Source: Agrobacterium vitis | GTDB lineage: Bacteria > Pseudomonadota > Alphaproteobacteria > Rhizobiales > Rhizobiaceae | Assembly: GCF_013337045.2 (NCBI RefSeq) | Contig: NZ_CP118261.1 | Coordinates: forward strand, 62,001 to 126,000 | Direction of reading: 5' to 3' | Length of the DNA stretch: 64,000 nucleotides | Shown: piece after piece, positions 48,725 to 58,672 of the stretch | Position numbering within the stretch: position 1 is the stretch's first letter | Layout: each line of letters begins with the position of its first letter | The notes under the pieces: model-generated | What the model was told of the DNA's origin: nothing | Databases searched by the model: none | The model's input: the letters and a program-made list of their open reading frames with translations, nothing else | Position numbers and translations under genes: made by a program

Positions 48725-50023
48725 GTGGACATGAACTTGAAGCTGTTTAAGGAGTCGGCCACGAACGTGCTTGAATCGCCTTACTCCAGTGAGATCGGAC
48801 GCGGCGTTCGGGAAAAAGCCGCTAAACTCGTTCCCCTGTTGCGCAAGAATGCGTTGGAGGGCGAAAAGCTCGGCGCCTTGAGCCGCGAAAGCCTTCAAGC
48901 GCTTAACGATATCGGCGCGTTTCGGCTTACGCTTCCGACCGATTTCGGAGGTTATGCGCTCGGAGCGCGTGACGTGGTCGAGATTGTCAGCGAAATCGGT
49001 CGCGGCGACGGTGCCGCGGGGTGGATGGTGTTCGTCGCGGGGGGCTTGCGCAATATCATCTCCTTTCCGGACGACGCGGTCCGGGAAATCTTCGACGGGG
49101 GACAGAATTGGGTCGGACCGCTTGCCGCCGGAGCCTCAATCTTCGCGACCAAGGTTGGTTCTGCTCGCCGCGTCGAAGGGGGCTGGATGCTCAGTGGATC
49201 GTGGCACTTCGGCAGCGGCTGCAAGCATGCAAAATGGATCGCCGTTGGCGTCGATTACGAGCGTGCCCCGGGAGAGATGAGCCGTGCAATGGCCATCCTT
49301 CAAGCTGACCAGGTAGAGATCGTCGACAATTGGCACGTGATGGGATTGAAGGCGACATCATCGAACAGTCTCACAGTAAAGGAAGAGCAATTCGTTCCCG
49401 ATCGACGCTTCATGGACATGCGTGATTTCCCGATAAGGATGGACGAAACGCGCCGGCGTTACAGCGGCCTCGCCAGCAAATTCGATGCGCGTGGCCTGAT
49501 GCTTCTCACCAACCTTACTCACATGGCGATTGTCCTTGGGATGGCTCGAGGCGCATTCGAATGCTACGTCGAGATGGCCAAGAAGCAGCAACCCTTCAAT
49601 CTGCCTTATGCAAAAGTTGCTGAAATGGCCTCGACGCAGGTCTGCGCGGCGAAGGCCTATGCCATGATCAAGATGGCGGAGGCGGTTGCCGATCGCAGCG
49701 CCGACATTCTCGATCGCCATGCACTCGAAGGCATCGAGATCACTCGCGACCAGGAACAGGCAATGATGATGGAGTCCGTCTACGCGACAAACTCCCTCGA
49801 TGCCGTCCTCAGCATGCTTCAACTCAGTATCGGGTCGGCGACCGCGAGCGAAAACAATCCAGTGCAGCGCTTTGCCCGCGATGTACGCGTCGCTCTGCTG
49901 CATGGTGCGGTTCGTCTCGACCCGACGGCAGAAATTTTCGGGAGGCACCTTATGGGAATTGAACCATTCCCGATGTTCGCGGGTGGTCTTCCAGACCGGT
50001 CGCCACCCGCATCGGCCGCATGA
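48725..50023 (+). CDS. Group D flavin-dependent monooxygenase, large component (acyl-CoA dehydrogenase fold)
   Basis: A 432-residue oxygenase of the HsaA/HpaH type. Marks are LTLPTDFGGYALGARD near 75, GRGDGAAGWMVFVAGG near 100, GSWHFGSGCKHAKWIAVG near 165 and the C-terminal helical bundle (MLQLSIGSATASENNPVQRFARD). GTG 48725 has AGGA at good spacing; the longer frame from 48635 overlaps the reductase. Together with the reductase it forms a complete two-component hydroxylase, probably acting on a phenol or a related ring. Confidence 0.85.
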   Translation: MDMNLKLFKESATNVLESPYSSEIGRGVREKAAKLVPLLRKNALEGEKLGALSRESLQALNDIGAFRLTLPTDFGGYALGARDVVEIVSEIGRGDGAAGWMVFVAGGLRNIISFPDDAVREIFDGGQNWVGPLAAGASIFATKVGSARRVEGGWMLSGSWHFGSGCKHAKWIAVGVDYERAPGEMSRAMAILQADQVEIVDNWHVMGLKATSSNSLTVKEEQFVPDRRFMDMRDFPIRMDETRRRYSGLASKFDARGLMLLTNLTHMAIVLGMARGAFECYVEMAKKQQPFNLPYAKVAEMASTQVCAAKAYAMIKMAEAVADRSADILDRHALEGIEITRDQEQAMMMESVYATNSLDAVLSMLQLSIGSATASENNPVQRFARDVRVALLHGAVRLDPTAEIFGRHLMGIEPFPMFAGGLPDRSPPASAA

Positions 50024-50079
50024 ATCAGGGGCTTGTGCGGTAGGAGGCCGCGCAAGAAGCAACTCGGGAGGAGAGAGTT

Positions 50080-51401
50080 TTGGAACAGGGAGTAAGAGCG
50101 CACGCGGTCGGCAGGCCAGTGGCGGTGCGTGGATTTGAATACAGCGCGGAGGCTTGGAGGGTTCTCGGGGCGCTTTGGCTGGTAGTGCTCCTGGTTGTGG
50201 CGGTGCCTAGCGCCGGCATCTCCGTAATCAACGCTCAGATGATAGAAGATCTCAATCTCGATCGTTCAGTCTTCGGTTTGGGCTTCGGCGTGTTCGTCTT
50301 GATGATGGGCCTCCAGGGTCCTGTCGTGGCGATACTGATGAGGAAATTCGGATATCAGCGCACAGTCACGTTTGGCTGTTTCGTTCTGCTTGTCGGATCT
50401 GTTTCCATGGCGTCCGTCGTGAACACCGGCTGGCAGTATGTCATCGCCTTCGGGTTAGTCGTCGGGACCGGTGTATGCGTCGCTGGCATGTTGCCTGCGC
50501 AAGCGGCTATTGCGCGGTGGTTTCACGTCCGCCGCGCCTTGGCAGTCTCGGTCGTGCTTTCGGCCATCGAGTTTGGTGGGTTCCTGTCGCCACCGGCCCT
50601 TGACCGCTTGCTGGCGGTTTCGGGCAACAACTGGCGCCTCGGCTGGTGGGTGATCGCAGGCCTCGCCTCCGTCGCCTTGCTTACCGTCCGGTTCGCCCTG
50701 AACGAACGCGATATTGAGCGGCTCGTAGTTGAAAACCCTACGATTTCTCAAGCGGAGGGGAGACTGCTGTTTTCAAGAGCCAGATCTACTGGACTCTGAA
50801 GGAGGCGGTAAAAAGCAGATCCTATTGGCTCATCCTCGCTTATATGAGCGTTGCTGGAGTGGCGTGGGTATTTCTGATGGCGCACGGGGTCGTCCACCTG
50901 CAGGACGTTGGCTACACGTCAGCGGACGCGGCTATGGCCATGGCGATCACGATCGTCGCCTCCTTCGTCGGCAATATGACGGCAGGATTTTTGGGTGATC
51001 GCATATCGCCGGCAATCATTGCCGCAGCCAGTATGGTGCTCGTCACCCTTGGCTTCTATCTGCTGAGACAACCGCAGGGCTTTGCGGGGATACTGCTTTA
51101 CGCCGTGCCTGCGAGGATCGGTTACGGTGCTTCGCAAGTCTGCATTATGGCGCTTTTGGGAAACTACTTCGGGCGAGAAGCCTTCCCGTCGATGTTCGGT
51201 TCGATGATGCCGGTATCCACGTTCTGCGCAGCATCGGGAGCGGCCGGCGCCGGAGCGATTTTCGACCAGACCGGATCTTACGCGCTGATGTTCAACATCA
51301 TTATCGGCCTCTGCATCATTGGCGCACTCGCCGTGCTGCTCGCCTCGCCGCCCAGACTGAACAGAATTGAAGAATATCCTGCCGGGGGAGCAGGCCGATG
51401 A
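50080..51401 (+). pseudogene. MFS transporter, single-base frameshift
   Basis: From a TTG start at 50080 (GGGAGGAGAG upstream), the first six helices are read to about residue 225. The frame then runs to a stop at 50799. The second half (KSQIYWTLKEAVKSRSYWLILAYM onward) continues in another frame to 51401. One extra G in the run at 50757-50760 would join the two halves as AEGETAVFKSQ. The break is in the central loop. Either the carrier was lost recently or a base is missing in the sequence. It belongs to the operon between the monooxygenase and the porin. Confidence 0.8.
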
Positions 51402-51430
51402 AAGCATCAACTTACATATGGGAGGGGAAA

Positions 51431-52810
51431 ATGCGCGTCCGACTTGGCTATGCCGCCTCGATTGTTCTTGTGACTGCAGCTACTGCTTGTGCAGATGATA
51501 ACGGCCTTGCCATCGCGGTGCCGCCAGTTAATCCGGTCGGCAGCGTCCAGGAACCCGTATTCGTTGGACCATTGTCGGAAACCGGCAAATGGCTTCACGA
51601 CAACGGAGTCGATATTCAACTTGATTATGTGAACATCTATCAGAATGCACCGTCCTTTGGATTCGAAGGAGGCTCCTCCGCAAATTACGGAATGTTCGTC
51701 TTCGGAGCCACGGGCAACCTGACGCCTGACCTGAGGATCAAATGGGTCGAGACAATCAACTACCCATCGTACAACACTGACAATTATCTCTTCGATCTGT
51801 CGAACGCATTTTTTCCGGTGCCTGTTGTGGATTCACGGACTGATCTGACGCGCCTGACGATCGAAGCCGATTTCCTTGATGACAGGCTTCAGATCGAGGC
51901 GGGCAGAATGGGACTCGGAAAAGACTTCATGACGCGGGGCTTTTGCGGGGGGCTCGGATGTCTGAACTCGACGCTGGCGACAACTCTCAATATGCCGGGG
52001 GAATCGCTTTCAGTTTGGGGTGCGCGCGCAGGCTATCATTTCACGCCCAATACCGCGATCGGTTTCGGGGTCGTTGAGGACAATCCAGACAACTGGCAGG
52101 AGGGAAATGGCTGGGACTGGGGCAAGGGTGATGCCGAGGGCGTAATTGCGATCGCGAACCTCACGCACCAGGAGTCGTTTTTCGATAATCCGAATCCGTT
52201 GAAATTTGAGGTTGGCGCCTACTATCGCTCCACGCGTTATGAGGATGCTCTCTACAATTCCGGTTGGGGTAACCCGACCTTTGGGCCGGCACCCACGATC
52301 GTCGAGCACGAAGGCACGACCGGCGTTTACGGGCAGGTCCGCAAAGTCGTCTGGAGCGCGCCAGGTGCTGGGCCCGTTCCAGAGAACATCGCGCTCTATG
52401 GCGGATTGTTTCACACCTTCGGCGACGGTCAGGCCTATCCGTGGGAGGCCTATGCGGGGATCGAATATTCGGGCTTCTGGGCGGAAAATCCCGTCGCCAC
52501 GATTGGCGCTTCGGTGCATTACATCGGGCTCAGCGAGAAGCGTGCGCAATACGAGAGAAACGCGCGACTATTCTTTTCCGGCATCGACGAGAAGCAGCCG
52601 CGGGATACGTTCATGTTCGACGTCCATGGAAGCGTTGGACTTTTCGAGCGCGGTGTTCTCGATCTCGGCGCCGCCTATATCGTCAACCCCAACACGTCTG
52701 TGCTCGCAGATTATTCCTCCGGCCGGCAGAAGGACGGCTTTGTCTTCTATGCCACCCTTGCCTTCGACATCAGCGGCGGCCTCGGACTCTCCCCGTTGCG
52801 CCGGCCGTGA
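51431..52810 (+). CDS. OprB-like carbohydrate-selective porin
   Basis: A 459-residue outer-membrane protein with a signal peptide (SIVLVTAATACA, cleavage near 21). The OprB pattern follows: GKWLHDNGVDIQLDYVNIYQ near 55, aromatic-rich strands, and RMGLGKDFMTRGFCGGLGC. ATG 51431 has GGGAGGGG upstream. An ATG eleven codons earlier overlaps the transporter stop and lacks a better ribosome site. Placed in a catabolic operon, it may bring the aromatic substrate or its glycoside across the outer membrane. Confidence 0.8.
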   Translation: MRVRLGYAASIVLVTAATACADDNGLAIAVPPVNPVGSVQEPVFVGPLSETGKWLHDNGVDIQLDYVNIYQNAPSFGFEGGSSANYGMFVFGATGNLTPDLRIKWVETINYPSYNTDNYLFDLSNAFFPVPVVDSRTDLTRLTIEADFLDDRLQIEAGRMGLGKDFMTRGFCGGLGCLNSTLATTLNMPGESLSVWGARAGYHFTPNTAIGFGVVEDNPDNWQEGNGWDWGKGDAEGVIAIANLTHQESFFDNPNPLKFEVGAYYRSTRYEDALYNSGWGNPTFGPAPTIVEHEGTTGVYGQVRKVVWSAPGAGPVPENIALYGGLFHTFGDGQAYPWEAYAGIEYSGFWAENPVATIGASVHYIGLSEKRAQYERNARLFFSGIDEKQPRDTFMFDVHGSVGLFERGVLDLGAAYIVNPNTSVLADYSSGRQKDGFVFYATLAFDISGGLGLSPLRRP

Positions 52811-52842
52811 GGACGTCGTTGCGGACCACAAAGGACAATGTC

Positions 52843-53250
52843 ATGGAACATGAAAACAAAGAACAGCTGGAACGCAACAAGCATCTGGTTCGGGAATTCT
52901 ATCGTCGGGTCTTCGATGGTCAGAACCCTGATGCCGCGAAGGACTTCGTGACTGAGGACTACCGCCAGCACTGCGACCATATACCCAGCGGTCTGTCTGG
53001 GCTCGAAGGTTTCGTGAGGACGATTTTCCCGAATGGGCCGGTGCCAGAACCCGCCGAGATGCTTATTCCTCCGGCATTCATCGTCGCCGAAGGAGACATG
53101 GTTGTTGTCGCTGCCTGTTTACCTCAACCTGAACCGGACGGCAGCGGCAAAACCTACGATTATTTCATTTTCGATGCCTTCCGCGTTCGTGGCGATAGGC
53201 TTTCCGAGCACTGGAGCAGTGTGAACAAGATCGCACCCCCCAAGCATTGA
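52843..53250 (+). CDS. SnoaL-like (NTF2-fold) protein
   Basis: A 135-residue alpha+beta cone protein of the SnoaL/ketosteroid-isomerase-like group. It has HLVREFYRRVFDGQNPDAAKDFV near 20 and YRQHCDHIPSG near 45, and ends with DAFRVRGDRLSEHWSSV. Members include polyketide cyclases, isomerases and hydroxylase partners. AAAGGA precedes the ATG. It sits between the porin and a GST in the operon and might isomerise or handle a reactive intermediate. Confidence 0.78.
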   Translation: MEHENKEQLERNKHLVREFYRRVFDGQNPDAAKDFVTEDYRQHCDHIPSGLSGLEGFVRTIFPNGPVPEPAEMLIPPAFIVAEGDMVVVAACLPQPEPDGSGKTYDYFIFDAFRVRGDRLSEHWSSVNKIAPPKH

Positions 53251-53287
53251 TACCATGCACAACAGCCTCGATTGGGAGTAGCAACAT

Positions 53288-53890
53288 ATGAAGCTTTACC
53301 AAGTCCCCGGAACCTGCTCGACCGCATCACGGATCGTTCTGGAGGAGGTAGCCATTCCGGTCGATCTCGTGGACGTCGATCTGCAGACCAAGAACCTGCG
53401 GGACGGAACGAGCTATCTCGACGTCAATCCCATAGGACAGGTTCCGGCGCTCCTTCTCGACAGCGGCGAGGTCCTTACCGAAGGCGCGGTGATCATGCAG
53501 TATGTCGCCGACCAGGCACCGGCTTCCGGGCTTTTGCCGCCACCGGGCGATTTCAACCGCTATCGTGTGCTCGAATGGACGAACTACATCGCAACCGAGT
53601 TGCACAAGACCTTCTCGCCGCTCAATCGGCCCAACACGCCGGTGGAATATCGCGACTTGACCAAAACGACCTTCCTGCCCCGGGTTTTCGGTGTCATCGA
53701 CACTCGTCTCGCCAGTAGCCCTTATCTGGCCGGGGAAGCGTTCACGATCGCCGACGCCTACGCGTTTGTGGTGCTGGGCTGGGCGAAGAGAGCCGAACTC
53801 GATCTCTCGGCCTGGCCGGCAATCGTCGCTTATTTGAAGCGCATCGGCGAGCGTCCCTCCGTCAGAAAGGTACTGAACGCGGCGACCTGA
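53288..53890 (+). CDS. Glutathione S-transferase, beta-class-like
   Basis: A 200-residue GST. The thioredoxin-like N-terminal domain has Cys10 in VPGTCSTASR, as in bacterial beta-class enzymes. The cis-Pro is in GQVPALLL, and the usual ES glutathione contact reads EG in LTEGAVIMQY. The C-terminal helical domain contains FTIADAYAFVVLGWA. In aromatic degradation clusters such enzymes isomerise, dehalogenate or detoxify ring-derived electrophiles with glutathione. The role here is inferred from context. Confidence 0.85.
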   Translation: MKLYQVPGTCSTASRIVLEEVAIPVDLVDVDLQTKNLRDGTSYLDVNPIGQVPALLLDSGEVLTEGAVIMQYVADQAPASGLLPPPGDFNRYRVLEWTNYIATELHKTFSPLNRPNTPVEYRDLTKTTFLPRVFGVIDTRLASSPYLAGEAFTIADAYAFVVLGWAKRAELDLSAWPAIVAYLKRIGERPSVRKVLNAAT

Positions 53891-54082
53891 GGCCCGACAA
53901 AATTCCGGGCGGCGAGCCGCGTGGCTCGCGACCCGCCTACATGCAGACCGAACCTGCGTGTCCGAACATCTCCGGCAAGGTTGTGGTCTCCGCATAGCAG
54001 GGTGGGGGAGGGGTGTCTTGCGGACTCGAACGCGAAGAAGCACCACGGGAAAAAATTCATTCATTCAAGAGAAGGAACCGGA

Positions 54083-54982
54083 ATGACATACCTAATTCGA
54101 CAGATGGGACATGTGGTCATCTCTTCGCCCGATCCGGTCGGCGCTGCCAAGGACCTTTGTGACGTCGTCGGTCTTCGCATCACCGAGCAGGAAGATGACA
54201 CGGTTTATCTCTCAAGCAACGACCGCCACCACGAAGTGACCTACGTCAAGGGGGACGGCAAGGCGGTGGCCTGCGGGCTGGAGGCCGCCAGCGCCGACGC
54301 GGTCGACGAAGTCAAGCGGAGAGCCCTGTCCGATGGCCTCACCGTGCTCGACGACACACCGCTCGGCAAGCACTACGATAAGGCCGTTCGCCTGATCGCG
54401 CCGGGAGGCAGTATCTTCGAGGTGCATACGCCGATCACTCGCAATCAGCCACGTCGTTATAACTATTCGACGCCCGGTGCACGGCCCCGCCGCATCGAAC
54501 ATATCAACTCATTTGCGCCGGATACCCAGGCCTTCGGCGAGTTTTGCGAGAAGGTGCTTGGCATGAAGCTGTCGGACCAGACCGGAGAAGATGGCCTGCG
54601 TTGGTACCGAGCCGAGGACGGATTTCACCACACCATCGCCATGGGGCCGGGGGAGAGCGGCCTTCACCATTACGCCTTCGATCTCCACTCGCTCGAGGAT
54701 CTGGCGGCAATCGCCGACAATCTCACCCTTAAGGACAGGGCGCTGGTCTGGGGCCCGGGGCGGCACGGCGCCGGCGGCAACATCTTCACCTACTACGCCG
54801 ACCCGCATGGCTGCCTGGTCGAAAATTCGATTGAGCTGGACCGTATCGATAATGACGCAACCTACGAGCCACGCACCTGGGACATTTCCGAAGGTCTGGC
54901 CGGTCGCTGGCTCAATCTGTGGGGCACACCTCCCACACCGGAGTTCCTACGTCCGGGCATCGCCTTCGACCCGGATTTCTGA
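54083..54982 (+). CDS. Two-domain VOC protein, extradiol dioxygenase-like
   Basis: A 299-residue protein, the close relative of the one at 30511 (both carry LSSNDRHHE, PLGKHYDKAVRL and GRHGAG-NIFTYYADPHGC). Iron-ligand candidates are His in RIEHINSF, His in LHHYAFD and Glu in CLVENS. ATG 54083 with GAAGGAAC upstream is chosen; the frame is open back to 53921, but the extra residues are not family-like. Close similarity to the second-cluster enzyme suggests duplication and related substrates. Confidence 0.85.
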   Translation: MTYLIRQMGHVVISSPDPVGAAKDLCDVVGLRITEQEDDTVYLSSNDRHHEVTYVKGDGKAVACGLEAASADAVDEVKRRALSDGLTVLDDTPLGKHYDKAVRLIAPGGSIFEVHTPITRNQPRRYNYSTPGARPRRIEHINSFAPDTQAFGEFCEKVLGMKLSDQTGEDGLRWYRAEDGFHHTIAMGPGESGLHHYAFDLHSLEDLAAIADNLTLKDRALVWGPGRHGAGGNIFTYYADPHGCLVENSIELDRIDNDATYEPRTWDISEGLAGRWLNLWGTPPTPEFLRPGIAFDPDF

Positions 54983-55040
54983 GCGTCCGGCTTTCAGAAG
55001 CGGTCGCCGGTTGTTCATGCGCGGTTGAGGGAGGAAAGTC

Positions 55041-56597
55041 ATGACAGAATACGATGTCATCATTATCGGCTATGGACCGACAGGCAAGGTACTTGCCCGG
55101 CAGCTTGTCGACGTCGGGCACACTGTGGCGGTCGTGGAGCGCTGGCCGCAGACCTATCCGTTGCCGCGTGCGATCGGCTACGACCACGAGATAAAGCGCA
55201 TTTTCCACGCTCTTGGCATAGCCAGCGAAGTCGCCGCCATCTCCCGGGAGATGGGTCATTACGTCTGGTACAATGAAGACTGGAAAGCGCTGATCGATAT
55301 CGACGAGACCCGGGAATCGATCTCCGGCGGCCCGACCGGATATACGTTCAACCAGCCCGACCTTGAACAGATCCTTCATGAGGATCTTCTGCACCGCGAC
55401 GGGATCTCCTATCACCTCGGCATGGAGGCCGTCGCAGCACACGACGCAGAAGATCATATTGTGGTCGAGCTGGCCCGCTTCGACGCGCAGACCCTGACCA
55501 TCGATCATTCAGAAACACTAACGCTGACCGGCAGCTATCTGGTTGGCTGCGACGGAGCCAACAGCTTCGTACGCAAGATGATGGATGTATCCGTCATCGA
55601 CCATGGGTTCGACGAATCCTGGCTCGTCGTCGACGTTAGGCCACACGATCTGGATAAGCTTTCGATTCCCAATGCGGCCCAGTGGTGCAACCCGGCACGC
55701 CCCACCACGATCGTGCCAAGCGGGGTGCGCAACAGACGCTGGGAATTCATGCTTCGCTCCGACGAATCGCCCACGCAGATGTGCGAAGCCGACAAGGTTT
55801 GGGAACTTTTATCCCCGTGGCTTTCACAAGAAGACGGCGAGCTCATCCGCAGCGCGAGCTATCGATTCCGCTCGCTGGTTGCGGGTGGCTGGCGGAAGGG
55901 CCGGATGCTGATTGCCGGTGATGCCGCCCATCTCATGCCACCCTTCATGGGCCAAGGCATGTGCGCCGGGCTGCGCGACGTCTGGAATCTCGGTTGGAAG
56001 CTCAATCGGGTCCTCGACGGTTCCGCGCCAGAAAACCTGCTCGACACCTACGAAGCCGAGCGTTCTCCCCACGTGGACGCCGTCATCAGAATCTCGATGG
56101 CGATGGGACAGGTGATTTGCGTCCCCAATCCCGAAGCAGCTCGCCGCAGGGATGAGGCCTTTTTTGCCGGAAACCTGCCGCCACCGCCGGCTTTCCCGCC
56201 GTTGTCCGGTGGCATCATAGCGCGAGACGGTGATGGTAAGCCCATCGGCGGTGCCGGTGAACTTCTCCCGCATGATGATCTGGCGCGCGGCGGGATTCGG
56301 GTTCGTCTCGATGATCTGGTCGGCCGGGATTTGGTACTGGTCACACGCATTGCGGTCGATGACGGGCGACTGGAAAGACTTGGCATCCGCCAAGTCTTTC
56401 TCGGCGAAGCCGGCTGGCGGGATGTCAACGGGCGCCTCGCACGTTGGCTCGACAGCCGTGGTGCTGTCGCCTACCTCGCGCGACCTGATTTTTACGCTTT
56501 CGGCACTGCTGCCAATACCGATGAGGTCGACACCTTGCTTGAGACCTTTGAATGCATGGTGGGGGGAAGAGAGCATGTTCTCAATGAAATCGCATAG
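55041..56597 (+). CDS. FAD-dependent aromatic monooxygenase (PHBH fold, MhpA-like)
   Basis: A 518-residue group A flavoprotein. The FAD motif is IIIGYGPTG at residues 7-15, the DG motif VGCDGANSFVRK near 173 and the GD motif IAGDAAHLMPPFMGQGMCAGLRD near 290, which is nearly identical to MhpA-type 3-(3-hydroxyphenyl)propionate hydroxylases. A C-terminal thioredoxin-like domain ends the protein. It hydroxylates a phenolic ring using NAD(P)H by itself. GGGAGGAAAG precedes the ATG. It probably makes the dihydroxy ring cleaved by the VOC enzyme just before it. Confidence 0.88.
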   Translation: MTEYDVIIIGYGPTGKVLARQLVDVGHTVAVVERWPQTYPLPRAIGYDHEIKRIFHALGIASEVAAISREMGHYVWYNEDWKALIDIDETRESISGGPTGYTFNQPDLEQILHEDLLHRDGISYHLGMEAVAAHDAEDHIVVELARFDAQTLTIDHSETLTLTGSYLVGCDGANSFVRKMMDVSVIDHGFDESWLVVDVRPHDLDKLSIPNAAQWCNPARPTTIVPSGVRNRRWEFMLRSDESPTQMCEADKVWELLSPWLSQEDGELIRSASYRFRSLVAGGWRKGRMLIAGDAAHLMPPFMGQGMCAGLRDVWNLGWKLNRVLDGSAPENLLDTYEAERSPHVDAVIRISMAMGQVICVPNPEAARRRDEAFFAGNLPPPPAFPPLSGGIIARDGDGKPIGGAGELLPHDDLARGGIRVRLDDLVGRDLVLVTRIAVDDGRLERLGIRQVFLGEAGWRDVNGRLARWLDSRGAVAYLARPDFYAFGTAANTDEVDTLLETFECMVGGREHVLNEIA

Positions 56598-57729
56598 CGC
56601 CACCATCGCGCTGATATTTGGTCATATCGCCGGGATGATCGATCTTGCGGGCTTGCCGGTCTGGGTCGGGACGCTCTCGGCCGGCTTCGGGTTCGGGAAC
56701 ACGCATGCCGGCGGACTGGTTACCGCATTCCTGCTCGGCGTCGTGCTGGCAAGCCTCTGGGTAGCGCGCATGTTCCACAAACTCCCCGGCCATTTGCTGG
56801 CGCCGGGTGGCTACGGCGCAAGTGCAGTCTGCTTCGTTTTGATGTCGCAGCTTCCGCCGGAGTTTGGAACCTTCCTCGCCCTGCATACACTCGCCGGTAT
56901 GGCCACGGGAGCGGCGCTTTCGTCAACGCATGGAACAATGGGACGGACGGCAAATCCTTTGCGGATCTTTGCGCTCTGCTCGGCCGGATTCGGCGTCTTC
57001 GCGCTCGTATTCCTCGGGACCGCGCCAGCGGTGATCGCCCAAAGCGGGCCTCCAACCTTTTTTATGATCCTTGCCGCGATCATGGGAACGGCGGCGCTTG
57101 TGACGTCGATGTTCTTCCCCAAGCAGCAGGCGGGGACGGACGTCCAGCACTATACGGCCGCTCGCATCCCTGCCACCGCTTGGCTTGTAACCATTGGAGT
57201 GATGCTGATGAACTTCGTCCAGGCCCTGACCTTTTCCTATGTGGAAAGGATCGGCATGGCGAGGGGCTACGGCGAGGGAGAGGTTCAGACAGTCCTCCTG
57301 TCGATCGGGATCGTCAATATGTTCCCGGGATTGATCGCCGCTGCTCTCCAGAAGCGGTTACCGCCGCTTGTAGTTGGCATTGCCGGCGCCGCCGTTCAGG
57401 CTCTTCTTTCCGTTCTCATCACCGGGTCGAACGATTTCCTGCTGTATGCGGTGCCATCGCTCTTCTTCGCTGCGGTTATGATCTTCACCCACACCTTTCT
57501 GTTTGGCTTCCTCGCCAAGGTCGATCCCTCCGCTCGGGCTGCGGCCGCGACGCCTGCGATGACGATGGCGGGCTCTGCGATCGCGCCTCTCCTCGGTGGC
57601 GTCCTGTCGGATGTGATCGGCTACCATGCCATTGGCCTAACGGCCGCCGTGGTCGCCTGCGTGACCGTGGCGCTGTTCGCCCGGGCCCATCTGTCCACGC
57701 GCGTGATCCAGCAGGCCGGGACAACGTGA
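56575..57729 (+). CDS. MFS transporter
   Basis: A 384-residue, 12-helix carrier of the compact (YbfB-like) kind. The first helix is ATIALIFGHIAGMID and the sixth pair includes PPTFFMILAAIMGTAALV. ATG 56575 with GGGGGGAAG upstream overlaps the end of the monooxygenase gene by 23 bases; ATG 56584 is a possible alternative. A frame open back to 56230 lies inside the monooxygenase and is rejected. It could import the aromatic substrate, replacing the broken carrier at 50080. Confidence 0.85.
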   Translation: MFSMKSHSATIALIFGHIAGMIDLAGLPVWVGTLSAGFGFGNTHAGGLVTAFLLGVVLASLWVARMFHKLPGHLLAPGGYGASAVCFVLMSQLPPEFGTFLALHTLAGMATGAALSSTHGTMGRTANPLRIFALCSAGFGVFALVFLGTAPAVIAQSGPPTFFMILAAIMGTAALVTSMFFPKQQAGTDVQHYTAARIPATAWLVTIGVMLMNFVQALTFSYVERIGMARGYGEGEVQTVLLSIGIVNMFPGLIAAALQKRLPPLVVGIAGAAVQALLSVLITGSNDFLLYAVPSLFFAAVMIFTHTFLFGFLAKVDPSARAAAATPAMTMAGSAIAPLLGGVLSDVIGYHAIGLTAAVVACVTVALFARAHLSTRVIQQAGTT

Positions 57730-57765
57730 CATTTACTGACTAGACGCTTTCAAGGAGATCAAAAC

Positions 57766-58659
57766 ATGGGCTTCACACCAAACCCCGATCATCGCTACCG
57801 AATGCCTGCGGTTTTCGGGCCGGCGGTAGGTCCCCGCCAAAGGCCAGGCGGCGGCATGTGGTCACCGGAAGAAACCGGCACGATGAATGCGGAGTGGATG
57901 GCGATCACATATCGCACCGACCCCGAGAAGCTGGCGGCTCTTCTTCCACCCGGCATGAGCTTGCGGGGCGAACCACTGCTCAGCGTTTCCTGCGCCTGGT
58001 TCAAAAACCTCTACTGGCTCGCCGGCCGAGGTTACGGCATTCTGTCGCTTGATTTTCCGGTTGCTTATCAGGGCAAAACCGAGACCCTTGATGGCTCTTT
58101 CTGCCCGGTGATCTGGGAGGGCCAACCTGAGGCGATCCTGACCGGCCGCGACGAGATGGGCTTCCCGAAACTCTTTTGCGACATGCCCGAAATTGCCTGG
58201 GATCGCAAAAAGGGTACGGCTTCTTGCGAGACGTCCTGGTTCGGCTTCAAGTTCTTCGATATCGCGCTCACGGATATGGTCGAAGATGATGCACCACCGA
58301 GCCTGCCCGGTTCGGGCGGTGGCGCGGCCATGTACTATAAATATGTGCCCCGCACGAACCCGCGGAAGGGGGGTGGCGCCGACGTCGCCTATGTCACCAC
58401 ACCGGCGCCGCGGCCAGGCGAAGGCCGTCCCGACGCCATCAGTTTCGAGGGCTACGACTTCAAGCGGTGGAGGGCCAACGGCAGCTTCAATTGGCACCGC
58501 GCCACGTTCGAGCAGCTCCCGACGACCTTTCACATCGTCAACACCATTGCAGACCTCCCATGTCTCGAAATCGTCAGAACCGAGATGGTCGCCTTTTCGG
58601 GCCCTGGCATCGGTGTATCCGTAAACAGCATCCGGCCGGTCGAACCGGCGACTGAGTAA
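57766..58659 (+). CDS. Acetoacetate decarboxylase-family protein
   Basis: A 297-residue protein of the ADC fold. The active-site segment GRDEMGFPKLFCDMP near 130 keeps the first Lys of the classical FPKK pair, which forms the Schiff base in acetoacetate decarboxylase. The second Lys is Leu here. The upstream acidic region is DFPVAYQGKTETLDGSF. Loss of the second Lys suggests a different reaction, such as an aldolase, hydratase or C-C hydrolase step, as known for other ADC-superfamily members. AAGGAG precedes the ATG. It lies between a transporter and an FAH gene. Confidence 0.8.
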   Translation: MGFTPNPDHRYRMPAVFGPAVGPRQRPGGGMWSPEETGTMNAEWMAITYRTDPEKLAALLPPGMSLRGEPLLSVSCAWFKNLYWLAGRGYGILSLDFPVAYQGKTETLDGSFCPVIWEGQPEAILTGRDEMGFPKLFCDMPEIAWDRKKGTASCETSWFGFKFFDIALTDMVEDDAPPSLPGSGGGAAMYYKYVPRTNPRKGGGADVAYVTTPAPRPGEGRPDAISFEGYDFKRWRANGSFNWHRATFEQLPTTFHIVNTIADLPCLEIVRTEMVAFSGPGIGVSVNSIRPVEPATE

Positions 58660-58672
58660 ACAGGAAAAAGAT

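Noticed and set aside
50757..50799. Programmed frameshifting in the MFS gene
   Set aside because: The G4 run is not a known slippery heptamer in frame and no stimulating structure was seen; a lost base is simpler.
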